From assembly GCA_963823735.1 (NCBI GenBank), contig CAWGMO010000002.1, positions 1,860,001-1,924,000 of the forward strand: a stretch of DNA of 64,000 nucleotides, written 5' to 3'. Position 1 is the stretch's first letter. Each line of letters starts with the position of its first letter. Positions 33,043-40,673 of the stretch are shown here, in pieces. The DNA is from Actinoallomurus sp963823735. GTDB lineage: Bacteria > Actinomycetota > Actinomycetes > Streptosporangiales > Streptosporangiaceae. Made by a program: the position numbers and the translations under genes. Below the pieces are notes generated by a model. That model did no database searches, was not told the origin of the DNA, and worked only from the letters and a program-made list of their open reading frames with translations.

Positions 33043-33516
33043 TCACGCTCCTTCGTTGCTGTGCTGTACGGCTCCTGCGTACCCGCCGGTGGATCCGAAT
33101 CCGCCTTCTCCGCGGGCCGACCCCGGCAGGGTCTCGACCTCATGGAAGACCGCCCGCTCCACGCGCTGGATGACCAGCTGCGCGATGCGGTCGCCGCGCG
33201 CTAGCCGCACGGTGTTCCGGATGTCGGTGTTCAGCAGGGTGACCTTGATCTCTCCCCGGTAGCCGGCGTCCACCGTGCCCGGGGCGTTGACGATCGTCAC
33301 ACCCAATCTAGCCGCCAGTCCCGATCGAGGGTGAACGAAGGCGGCGTAGCCGTCGGGCAGGGCGATCGCGATGCCGGTGGAGACCGTCGCGCGCTCACCC
33401 GGAGGGAGCTCGACGTCAGCGGCGGCGACCAGGTCGGCGCCCGCGTCGCCCGGGTGGGCGTACGCCGGCGCGGGCACGTCCGGATCCAGGCGCTGGATGA
33501 GTACGTCGGCGGTCAA
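33043..33516 (-). CDS. dut: Deoxyuridine 5'-triphosphate nucleotidohydrolase (dUTPase)
   Basis: Trimeric dUTPase, which hydrolyses dUTP to dUMP and keeps uracil out of DNA. All five motifs are present: PGDAGADL, HPRSGLAARLGV, NAPGTVDAGYRGEI, RGDRIAQLVIQ and GEGGFGSTGG. I chose the TTG at 33516 (TADVLIQRL) because a GAGGTGG site lies just upstream. GTGs at 33525 and 33546 are alternatives. At 157 residues it has normal length. It is first in a dut-DUF3710 operon. Confidence 0.93.
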   Translation of the reverse strand: MTADVLIQRLDPDVPAPAYAHPGDAGADLVAAADVELPPGERATVSTGIAIALPDGYAAFVHPRSGLAARLGVTIVNAPGTVDAGYRGEIKVTLLNTDIRNTVRLARGDRIAQLVIQRVERAVFHEVETLPGSARGEGGFGSTGGYAGAVQHSNEGA

Positions 33517-33600
33517 GGGATCCACCTCATGGTCGCGGGCATGCACGTCACAGGGCGTGACCCTACCGCCTGGCGGGGCCCCGTCCCGTACGGCGCGGCG

Positions 33601-34716
33601 TCACGTGTCGCCATCCGGCGGCGGCTCGTCGGGGAGCGTCGACGGTTTGGCCGGGTGCTCGGCCGGGGTGGGTTCGGCGACGCCGCGCAGGGCGGGCAGG
33701 GCGCGGTAGATGACGGCTGCGGTGGGTACGGCGACGGCCGCTCCCGGGATGCCCGCGACCACGCCGCCGACGGAGATCGCGAGGATGATCGCGAGCGGGT
33801 GGAAGCGCACCCAGCGGCCGACGACGAGCGGCTGGAGCACGTGCCCTTCGAGCTGCTGCTCCAGGATCAGGATGCCGAGGAAGACGAGGGCGGCGATGCC
33901 GCCCTTGACGCTGAAGACGACGAGGACGGCCAGCGCTCCCGCGACGAGGATTCCGACGATCGGGATGAAGCTCCCGAAGAACACCACCACGGCGAGCGGC
34001 GCGACCAGCGGCACGCCCATGATGACCAGCACGACGGCGATGACGACCGAGTGGATGGCCGCGACGATGACGGTGCCGTGGACGTACTGGGACAGGGTCT
34101 CCCACGCCGCGCGCCCGGCGCGGTCGCAGCGTTCGCGGTAGCGGCCGAAGCCGCCGATCATCCATCTCCAGATGCCCGGGCCGTCCTTCAGCAGGAAGAA
34201 CGTCACGAAGAACATGAAGACGGTCGAGGCGATGACCTCGGTCGCGACGGCGGCGCCGGCGAAGGCGGTGCTGGCGAGTTTGCCGCGCTGGTTCTGCAGT
34301 TGCTTGAGCAGCTCGTCGACGACGGACTGCAACTGGGAGTTCTTCAGGTGGAAGGGGCCGGTGACCAGCCAGTTCTGCGCCTGCTTGGCGGTGTGCTGCA
34401 CCTGGTCGACCAGGTGGGGGAACTGGTCGTTGGCCTGGATGCCGACGAAGGTGCCGACGCCGCCGAGCACGCCTAACGCGAGGAGCATCGTCAGCCACGT
34501 CGCGGCCAGCGAGGGCATCCACCGGCGCAGGCGCGCGGTGACGGGGTGCAGCAGCGCGCAGAGCAGCAGGGCGATCGCGATGGGCAGGGCGACCAGACGC
34601 AGCTCGTTGATGATGTACGCGAAGGCGTACACGACGATGCCGATCACGATCAGCCGCCAGCACCACGCCGCCGCCGTCACGAGGACCGGCGGAACCGTCG
34701 AGTCGCGTTCCTTCAC
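33601..34716 (-). CDS. AI-2E family transporter
   Basis: A 371-residue membrane protein of the AI-2 exporter-like (UPF0118) superfamily. It has about seven helices, a mid-protein amphipathic segment and the family signatures FFLLKDGPGIW, FFGSFIPIVGILVAG and LEQQLEGHVLQPLVVGR. A Pro-rich tail follows. The GTG at 34716 has a GGAGG site. Members include sodium/proton antiporters as well as putative autoinducer exporters, so the substrate is open. It is divergent from the redox cassette. Confidence 0.88.
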   Translation of the reverse strand: MKERDSTVPPVLVTAAAWCWRLIVIGIVVYAFAYIINELRLVALPIAIALLLCALLHPVTARLRRWMPSLAATWLTMLLALGVLGGVGTFVGIQANDQFPHLVDQVQHTAKQAQNWLVTGPFHLKNSQLQSVVDELLKQLQNQRGKLASTAFAGAAVATEVIASTVFMFFVTFFLLKDGPGIWRWMIGGFGRYRERCDRAGRAAWETLSQYVHGTVIVAAIHSVVIAVVLVIMGVPLVAPLAVVVFFGSFIPIVGILVAGALAVLVVFSVKGGIAALVFLGILILEQQLEGHVLQPLVVGRWVRFHPLAIILAISVGGVVAGIPGAAVAVPTAAVIYRALPALRGVAEPTPAEHPAKPSTLPDEPPPDGDT

Positions 34717-34951
34717 GTTTCCTCCGGTTCGCCGACCTGCCAGGACACCGCCGACCATCGTTTCACGTAAGCCGCTCGTGACGGCCTAACGACGCCTTGG
34801 TCGCGCCATGTGTTTGCCTTGCGACGCATTTGGCCACAAGCGGGCAGGACAGGCCCGCTACCTGCCAAATCGGGGGACAGTCTCCGTACGTGGACCTTGC
34901 GCCACCAGTTTCACAATTCGCAGTACCGCGCCACGGGGAAAGGCCACCTCT

Positions 34952-35647
34952 ATGACACAGGGTGTCGTGCACCGCTCACTGGACGGCTACCGCTTCAAGA
35001 TCTCCGGCGACCTCGATCTCACCCTTCCCTTCAGCTCCGTCGCGCGGTTCGCCGTGGACGGCAGGCTCTTCGAACTCACCGCCGGCGGCCACGGGGCGGC
35101 CACCGGCTGGCTGGGCGACCTCGGGGTACGCGGCTTCGACGACGAGTTCTCCGCGCAGGGCGGCCGGCTGCGCATGGCCAAGGTCACCGACCATGACAAG
35201 CGGGTCGGGCTGACGGACGAGCTCCTGGCCGTCGTGTGGCAGGGCGCGAAGTTCTCCATGTTCATCCCGATGTACAACGCCAAGGCCGCCGACGCCGTGC
35301 GCCTCTTCGAGCTCATCGGCGTGAGCGAGCACGAGGACGGCCTGACCGTCGCGTCGCGCAACGCCAAGCGCGCGGGCATCGCCGAGCCCGCGGACGTCGC
35401 CAAGGAGATCCCGGGCGTGGGCCTCATCGAGATCACCGCGCTGACCAAGACGACCGCGCGGCGGCTGCCGCAGTGGTCCGGCGCGCGGCTCCCCCACGGC
35501 GAGCTGTTCCGCGACACGCTGGAGGACCTCAGCACGTACTTCCTGCTGGCCACCCCGACCGCGATGGTCACCGTCCTCCCGCAGGACGGGGAGGCCGCGC
35601 AGGTGCCCGCGCGCCTCGGCCGCCTCAAGGTCGAGACCGTCGCCTGA
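34952..35647 (+). CDS. Hypothetical protein, first gene of the MauE redox cassette
   Basis: A 231-residue soluble protein that I do not recognise. It has no signal peptide and no cysteine in the chosen reading. The sequence looks well folded (GYRFKISGDLDLTLPFSSVARF, VGLTDELLAVVWQG, MFIPMYNAKAADAVRLFELIG). ATG 34952 has a GGGGAAAGG site. Its stop overlaps the MauE-like ATG in TGATG, so it belongs to the same operon and is expected to serve it. Confidence 0.8.
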   Translation: MTQGVVHRSLDGYRFKISGDLDLTLPFSSVARFAVDGRLFELTAGGHGAATGWLGDLGVRGFDDEFSAQGGRLRMAKVTDHDKRVGLTDELLAVVWQGAKFSMFIPMYNAKAADAVRLFELIGVSEHEDGLTVASRNAKRAGIAEPADVAKEIPGVGLIEITALTKTTARRLPQWSGARLPHGELFRDTLEDLSTYFLLATPTAMVTVLPQDGEAAQVPARLGRLKVETVA

Positions 35648-36177
35648 TGGCGGAGATGCTCACCGGTCTGTTCGCGGGGACCGTCGCGCTCGTCCTCGTC
35701 GCGGCCTTCGCCGGGCACGTACGCAGCCCGCGCGCCCTGCCGGCGGCGCTGACCGCGCACCGTACGCTGCCGGCGCCGCTGGTACGCCCGGCGGCGTTCG
35801 CGGTGGCCGCGCTGGAGGGCCTCCTCGGCGCGGCGATCGCGTACGCCCTGCTGGCCGGGCGCGAGCACCTGCTCGCGTACGCCGCGGCCGGCGCGGCGGT
35901 GCTGATGGCCGGCTACTCCCTCTATGGCCTGTACGTCCTGCGCACCCGGCCGACCGTGCCGTGCGGCTGCTCGGCCGACGGGACGCCGATGAGCGCCTGG
36001 ATCGCCGGGCGCGCCGCGGCGCTGTCCCTGGCGGCCCTGGTGGCGGCGACGGCGCACGCCACCGTCGTGTACGGCGCCCACCTGGCGATCGCGGGCGTGG
36101 CCTCCGTCGTCTTCGCGGTCCTCCTCTGGGCGCTGCCGCTCGCCATGTTCGACGCCGAAAGGAACCCCGCCGGATGA
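35647..36177 (+). CDS. MauE/DoxX-type redox-associated membrane protein
   Basis: A 176-residue protein with about four transmembrane helices. The VPCGCS motif sits in a loop near residue 103. MauE proteins act with the thioredoxin-like MauD in oxidising disulfides or maturing the methylamine dehydrogenase small subunit, and this gene is followed by a MauD-like one. It is coupled at both ends: TGATG with the upstream gene and ATGA with the thioredoxin gene. No methylamine dehydrogenase large subunit or MauG is present. Confidence 0.85.
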   Translation: MAEMLTGLFAGTVALVLVAAFAGHVRSPRALPAALTAHRTLPAPLVRPAAFAVAALEGLLGAAIAYALLAGREHLLAYAAAGAAVLMAGYSLYGLYVLRTRPTVPCGCSADGTPMSAWIAGRAAALSLAALVAATAHATVVYGAHLAIAGVASVVFAVLLWALPLAMFDAERNPAG

Positions 36178-36713
36178 GCTTCGAGACCACCGCCCTTCTG
36201 CTGACCTGGGTGGCCCTGGCGCTGCTCTCCCTGGTCGTGGCCGGGCTCGTACGCCGGGTGCACCAGCTCTCCCAGGGGCCGCGCGCCGACGCCTCCGGCC
36301 CGCAGCCGGGCATGCCCGCGCCGGCGCTGGAGAGCCTGTCGCCCGAGCCGGGGCGCGCCACGCTCCTGCTGTTCCTCAGCGAGGGCTGCCCGCCGTGCGC
36401 GGACATCTTCCAGGAGACCCAGAGCCTCATCGGAGCGCCGCCGATCCGCGTGCTGTACGCGGACGACGCGCCGGACGCCGAGCCGCCGGAGAACATCCGG
36501 ATCCTGCCCGACCAGGGCGCGCTGTTCGAGGCGTACCAGATCTCGGCGACGCCGTTCGGGGCGATCGTCGGCGCGGACGGGCGCATACGCACGATCGAGC
36601 CGGTCGGCTCGGTCGGCCGGCTGTACGGCCTCATCGCCGAGACGGGCGGCCGTACGCGCGAGGAGACGCCGGCCGATCACGACGAAGCGCGGCTCAACGG
36701 GAGCGCGCGATGA
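36174..36713 (+). CDS. MauD-like membrane-anchored thioredoxin
   Basis: A 179-residue protein. One N-terminal helix (residues 7-24) anchors an external thioredoxin-fold domain with the active site EGCPPCADIF and the cis-Pro region ISATPFGAIVG, then a polar tail. It resembles MauD. Overlap with the MauE-like gene (ATGA) indicates a joint oxidase/isomerase unit acting on exported cysteines, very probably those of the next gene. Confidence 0.87.
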   Translation: MSFETTALLLTWVALALLSLVVAGLVRRVHQLSQGPRADASGPQPGMPAPALESLSPEPGRATLLLFLSEGCPPCADIFQETQSLIGAPPIRVLYADDAPDAEPPENIRILPDQGALFEAYQISATPFGAIVGADGRIRTIEPVGSVGRLYGLIAETGGRTREETPADHDEARLNGSAR

Positions 36714-36761
36714 ACGCTGGCGGCGTCGCGGGGCGCCGGAACCGAAGCGGGGAGTGTTCAG

Positions 36762-37322
36762 ATGCCTGAAATGCTCGAACTCGACCAGATCCCCCAGCTG
36801 CGCGGGCCGCGGCCGGAGGGTGCGGGCCGCGTACGCCGGCAGGTGCCCTCGGCGGTCGCCGCGGGCGTCGGCCGGCGGTCCATGCTCGGCGGCGCGGTCG
36901 CCGCCGGGACCACCGCCGGGCTGACCGCGCTCGGGGTGTTCGCCCCCGCCCGCAAGGCCATGGCCGCCGGGTTCGGCCTGACGCCCGGCTACTACGACAT
37001 CTACGCGACCTGCCCGTCGTACGCGTCGTCGCACAACTGCTCGCCCGGCTGCGGGCCCAGCACGGTCGTCTCGACGGCGTGCCGGACCAGCGGGAAGTAC
37101 AAGGGCTACCACAAGTCCGGCGTGTCGGACCCGGGCCACTACAAGCTCCGCCCGAACCAGTGCTACGGGACCAAGTACGACGGCTGGACCTGGCACTACG
37201 CGAACAAGTGCGGGAGCTGCACCAAGTCGGTGACCTGGCGCTGCCACGACGGATGGAAGAAGAGCGCCTCGGGCAGCTGGTACAAGTCGATCTGCCGGTG
37301 GGCCCTTGCCTGCTCCAAGTGA
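36762..37322 (+). CDS. Exported ten-cysteine protein resembling methylamine dehydrogenase light chain
   Basis: A 186-residue protein. Residues 35-65 form a twin-arginine-type leader (GRRSMLGGAVAAGTTAGL, then a cleavage-like AMAAGF). The mature part of about 120 residues has ten cysteines (ATCPSY, NCSPGCGP, TACRT, NQCYGT, KCGSC, WRCHDG, ICRWALAC) and many Trp, Tyr and Lys. The plan (leader, small size, Cys-dense, MauE/MauD neighbours) recalls MauA, whose tryptophan tryptophylquinone needs these partners. MauA active-site motifs cannot be aligned confidently and the large subunit is missing. It is better read as a substrate of a dedicated disulfide-forming cassette. Confidence 0.7.
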   Translation: MPEMLELDQIPQLRGPRPEGAGRVRRQVPSAVAAGVGRRSMLGGAVAAGTTAGLTALGVFAPARKAMAAGFGLTPGYYDIYATCPSYASSHNCSPGCGPSTVVSTACRTSGKYKGYHKSGVSDPGHYKLRPNQCYGTKYDGWTWHYANKCGSCTKSVTWRCHDGWKKSASGSWYKSICRWALACSK

Positions 37323-37485
37323 GGTCCTTCCGGCCGGGCGCCTGCGCCGCGGCCTGACCGAGCCTCTGCTGCCGTTCGCCGTGCTGGCCGTCCTGGCCGT
37401 CGCGGCGTCGGCGGCGGAGCATACGGTCATGTGCTGGGCGTCCGTCGGGGCCCTCGCCGGATACTCCCTGTCCGGCTCGGTTTGA
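37306..37485 (+). CDS. Small membrane protein overlapping the Cys-rich gene
   Basis: A possible 59-residue protein from TTG 37306, which lies 17 bases before the end of the ten-cysteine gene in another frame. It has one or two hydrophobic segments (LLPFAVLAVLAVAASAAEH and WASVGALAGYSLSG). The codons are strongly GC-ending, as in real genes. There is no clear ribosome site, so translation would rely on coupling. Family unknown. Confidence 0.45.
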   Translation: MPAPSEVLPAGRLRRGLTEPLLPFAVLAVLAVAASAAEHTVMCWASVGALAGYSLSGSV

Positions 37486-37503
37486 ACGCGTAACAGCGAT
37501 TTC

Positions 37504-38067
37504 GTGCTGTTCTCGCCAGGTTGGCGGGCACCCGTACGGCAGGGTCAGATCCTCGCCGTCTTCACCCTCGGCCTCCTGCTCGGGGGCTCTCTCAGCGCGA
37601 CCGTGCTGTGGCTGCTGTCCGGCCTCGGCGCGCCGCTGCCGTCCGCCGTACGCGTGGCCGCGATCATCGCCGTGGCGGCGCTCGGCGTGGCGCGTGAGGC
37701 CGGCTGGGTGCGCCTGAGGCTGCCGCAGAACGCCCGCCAGATCCCCCAGGACGTCCTGCAGCGCCGGATCCGGCGCGGCGCGGCGCAGTTCGGCTTCGAG
37801 CTCGGCACCGGCGTGCGCACGTACGTCTCCGCCAGTGCGCCGTACGTCGTCGCGCTCGGCCTGGTCCTCGCCCACCAGGACGCCGCGACGACGATCCTGA
37901 CGGGTACCGGGTTCGGCCTGGGCCGCGCCGCGACCGCGACGCTCCGCTACGCGAGCCGCCACGACGGCTGGGACGACCGGCGGCTCCTGCGCATGCCGTT
38001 CCTGACGAACGCGATCGGGATCGTCGTGCTGGTCGCGCTGGCGCTCCTGCTGCTCCGTACGCGGTGA
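37504..38067 (+). CDS. Predicted membrane protein, last gene of the redox cassette
   Basis: A 187-residue protein with about four hydrophobic segments (ILAVFTLGLLLGGSLSATVL, VAAIIAVAALGVA, YVVALGLVLAH, NAIGIVVLVALALLLL) and a conserved-looking QFGFELGTGVRTYVSASAP stretch. It contains no cysteine. The GTG at 37504 is the only convenient start. It follows the Cys-rich gene on the same strand and may be part of its export or maturation machinery, which is inference. Confidence 0.7.
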   Translation: MLFSPGWRAPVRQGQILAVFTLGLLLGGSLSATVLWLLSGLGAPLPSAVRVAAIIAVAALGVAREAGWVRLRLPQNARQIPQDVLQRRIRRGAAQFGFELGTGVRTYVSASAPYVVALGLVLAHQDAATTILTGTGFGLGRAATATLRYASRHDGWDDRRLLRMPFLTNAIGIVVLVALALLLLRTR

Positions 38068-38137
38068 GCGGGTCCTTCGGCGTGTCGTGATCGCTTGTGA
38101 GAGGGTCGATCCGACGGCACGACCTGAGAGGGACGGC

Positions 38138-38455
38138 ATGGGCATGGCGGACAAGAACGAGCTCGGCTGGCGGGTCCTGGCCGGGGCTGCGGCCTTCGGC
38201 GCGGGTTTCGTCGCCCGTAAGGCGATCACGATCGGCTGGAAGCAGTTCACCGGCAAGGAGCCTCCGACCAACCCGGAGTCGCCCGAGGTCGACCTCGCCG
38301 AGGCCGTCGGCTGGGCGATCGTGACGGGCGTCGGCATGGAGGTCGCGCGGCTCCTGGCCACGCGTGCGGCCGCCAACCGCTGGCACAGCAGCACCGGCGA
38401 GCTTCCCGCCGCCCTGCGCACCGCGACCGAGAAGATCAAGGACGCCGCGACCTGA
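38138..38455 (+). CDS. DUF4235 membrane protein
   Basis: A 105-residue protein of the actinobacterial DUF4235 family: GWRVLAGAAAFGAGFVARKA, a short charged loop (GKEPPTNPESPEVDLAEA), then a second helix (GWAIVTGVGMEVARLLATR). The ATG at 38138 has a GAGAGGG site, and 38144 is an alternative. Function unknown. It converges on the next gene with three bases between the stops. Confidence 0.85.
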   Translation: MGMADKNELGWRVLAGAAAFGAGFVARKAITIGWKQFTGKEPPTNPESPEVDLAEAVGWAIVTGVGMEVARLLATRAAANRWHSSTGELPAALRTATEKIKDAAT

Positions 38456-38458
38456 CGG

Positions 38459-39184
38459 CTATCCGCCGACGGCTTCCTGCCAGGCGGCCAGCCCGGCCGG
38501 GTCTCCGGTGACCGTGGCGCCGTTGGGACGGCGCCACAGGGCCAGGAGCAGGTCGGACCTCGTGCCGGCCACCACGGTGTCCGCCGGGCCGGGGTCCTCC
38601 GACAGGCGTATCCGGCCGCCGGCCCCGTCGACCCGCCGGTGGTACGCGCCGTCCGCCGACCGCAGCGTCAGGCCGGTCTCGGGCACGGCCCTGCCGAGGA
38701 ACGGCAGGATGGCGGGCAGCGCCGCCACGAACAGCTCATCGATGAAGTCCGCGGCACGCTCGTCGTCGATCGGCCGGGCGCGGCCGTAGGCGTTCTGGGC
38801 GTCCCAGCGGTGCACGGCGAGATCATGGGCCTGCCTGCGGCACCAGGCGCCGGCCGTCCGTTCGACGGTCACCGTCCACATCGGGGTGTCCGGATCGGTC
38901 GTGTCCACGGCGTCCAGCAGCAGATCGAGGCTCGCCCGATACCAACCGGCGAGCGAGACGCCCGGGCCCGGCCTCACCTCGTACGGCGCGCGAGGCTCCT
39001 GGGCGGCGGTCCGCAGCAGATCGGCGGCCCACCGGTGGTAGCCGCCGACGTGGGCCACCAGATCCGTGATCGACCAGCCTGGGCAGCTCGGCACCTCCGC
39101 CGCGGCGTCTCCGTCCAGAGCCGCGGCCAGTGCCTCGCCCTCGGCGGCGAGCCATGAGCGATGGACGTCCGTGCTGTGGGTCAC
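38459..39184 (-). CDS. Maleylpyruvate isomerase-like (DinB-fold, mycothiol-dependent type) protein
   Basis: A 241-residue protein of the actinobacterial DinB/MDMPI superfamily. The N-terminal four-helix domain has metal-ligand histidines (DLVAHVGGYHRWA and RRQAHDLAVHRWDAQNA). A C-terminal sterol-carrier-like domain follows. Members use mycothiol or a metal in transfer and isomerisation reactions, but the substrate is unknown. The GTG start has a GAGGA site. Confidence 0.88.
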   Translation of the reverse strand: MTHSTDVHRSWLAAEGEALAAALDGDAAAEVPSCPGWSITDLVAHVGGYHRWAADLLRTAAQEPRAPYEVRPGPGVSLAGWYRASLDLLLDAVDTTDPDTPMWTVTVERTAGAWCRRQAHDLAVHRWDAQNAYGRARPIDDERAADFIDELFVAALPAILPFLGRAVPETGLTLRSADGAYHRRVDGAGGRIRLSEDPGPADTVVAGTRSDLLLALWRRPNGATVTGDPAGLAAWQEAVGG

Positions 39185-39226
39185 TGGATCCTCGCTGATG
39201 CCGGTCCGAGCCCTGATCGTCGCAGG

Positions 39227-40030
39227 TCAGGTGGGCAGGTCGGTGCCGCCTTCGATCGAGGGCCGCCTCGGCAGGTGATGGCCGCGCAGGTCGTCGCGGA
39301 CGTTCTCCGACAGCCGCCTGGTGGCGGTGCGGTTGAGCGCTCCCCCGGCGACGGCGCCGGTCAGGAACGGGCCCAGGGTCGTCAGATGGCGGCCCATCGT
39401 GCGAAGGAGCCGCTTGCGCAGGCCGGTCTTGGCCGCGATGCCCATGGCGGCGGCGACGCTGCCCGGCGCGGCCGGGTCGAAGCCGCGTTGCAGCGCCCAG
39501 GACTGCAGGAAGACCGCTCCCCGTGCGGCTCCGCTCCCCGGCACCTGAACCCCGTAGATCTCATGCAGCTCGGCGATGAGCTTCACCTCGATCGCCGCGA
39601 CCACGACCGTCTCGGCGACGATCTGTGCCGGCGCGCTGAGCAGGAGCGGCGGCGCGGCGAACTCGACGGCCGCCAGCGCTCCCCCCGCCGCGCCGACCCC
39701 CGTGGTGGCCCGCTGCGCCGTGCGTACGAGTGAGTCGGCGAGCGCCTCTCCGGTCAGACCGCCGTGGTGCTCGGACAGCGTCTTGAGATCACGCACCGGC
39801 AGGTGCGGGGTGATCTCGGTGACGATGTCGACCAGCCAGCGCCCCCGCCCGACACCCGCGGCCCCGGCACGGCGCGCGCTCGTCGCCATGAGGCGTGTGA
39901 GGCGTCCGAGCAGCCGGCCGCGGGTCTCGCGGTCCAGGTCTTCACCGTCGGACAACCGGCCGACCAGCTCCGCCATCTCCTGGCCGAGCCGGTCGTCCCC
40001 GTCCGTGCGTTCTACCTCTCCCTCCGACAC
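39227..40030 (-). CDS. Conserved hypothetical protein, weakly EcsC-like
   Basis: A 267-residue protein. Residues about 85-170 contain Ala/Gly-rich amphipathic helices (GALAAVEFAAPPLLLSAPAQ, IVAETVVVAAIEVKLIAELHEIYG), a plan seen in EcsC-like proteins. The flanks are polar. The GTG start is 10 bases downstream of the DUF4193 stop, so the two are co-transcribed. Role unknown. Confidence 0.75.
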   Translation of the reverse strand: MSEGEVERTDGDDRLGQEMAELVGRLSDGEDLDRETRGRLLGRLTRLMATSARRAGAAGVGRGRWLVDIVTEITPHLPVRDLKTLSEHHGGLTGEALADSLVRTAQRATTGVGAAGGALAAVEFAAPPLLLSAPAQIVAETVVVAAIEVKLIAELHEIYGVQVPGSGAARGAVFLQSWALQRGFDPAAPGSVAAAMGIAAKTGLRKRLLRTMGRHLTTLGPFLTGAVAGGALNRTATRRLSENVRDDLRGHHLPRRPSIEGGTDLPT

Positions 40031-40040
40031 GATGCCGGCC

Positions 40041-40337
40041 TCAGGCCGCGCACTCGTGGCAGATCAGCTGCCCGTTCTTCTCCTCGGCGAGCTGGCTGCG
40101 GTGGTGCACGAGGAAGCATCGGGCGCAGGTGAACTCGTCCGCCTGGCGCGGCAGAACGCGGAGGCTCAGCTCCTCGTTCGAAAGATCCGCTCCGGGCAGC
40201 TCGGTCACTTCACCGGCGTCCAGATCCTCGTCGATGACGCCCGTGCTCTTGTCGGCACGGCGGGCCTGCAGTTCCTGCAGGCTGTCCTCGTTGAGGTCGT
40301 CATCGGTCTTGCGTGGGCTGTCGTAATCCGTGGCCAT
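40041..40337 (-). CDS. DUF4193 zinc-ribbon-type protein
   Basis: A 98-residue acidic protein with C-terminal FTCARCFLVHHR and LICHECAA, two CxxC pairs that should bind zinc. The GTGVIDEDLDAGE-like acidic middle is typical. It is conserved near dut in actinobacteria (Rv2699c). The ATG at 40337 is preceded by GGAGATAG. Function unknown. Confidence 0.92.
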   Translation of the reverse strand: MATDYDSPRKTDDDLNEDSLQELQARRADKSTGVIDEDLDAGEVTELPGADLSNEELSLRVLPRQADEFTCARCFLVHHRSQLAEEKNGQLICHECAA

Positions 40338-40673
40338 CTTCTATCTCCATCCCCCTCGGTCCTTAGTTATGCGCCCCGTCGCGCGGGTCTAACGCTCGGG
40401 AAGCTCATCTTGTGCCCGATCCGGGCGGGAAATTCTGTCACGGGATTTGACCCGGAACACGCAAGCCACGTCGCGTCACAGTGCCCCTCCCCAACCATCC
40501 CGCCGGAGATGCCCGATGTGTCGTACATCACAACATCAACCGGACGACGAGACAGGGCCCCGCGGCAGTGAACCGGATAAGGACGGCGAGCGTCACAGGT
40601 AACGCGATATCGTTCCCGCCTGGATCAACCTGGCGGGTGCACACAATAAGGGTTGTACGAGGGGGTCACACAC
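40338..40673. other. Intergenic divergent promoter region, 336 bases
   Basis: No gene is seen. Sequence is clearly less GC-rich than the surroundings, as expected for divergent promoters serving DUF4193 (left) and the kinase pair (right). A short inverted repeat CCCGCC/GGCGGG brackets 40617-40639 near the kinase start. Nothing else is recognisable. Confidence 0.6.

Noticed and set aside
34840..34858. GCGGGC-N7-GCCCGC inverted repeat upstream of the redox cassette
   Set aside because: Six-base GC arms are expected often by chance in DNA of this composition.
36762..37322. True methylamine dehydrogenase light chain (mauA)
   Set aside because: The leader, cysteine density and neighbours fit, but the active-site motifs could not be aligned with confidence and mauB/mauG are absent. 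It is described only as resembling it.
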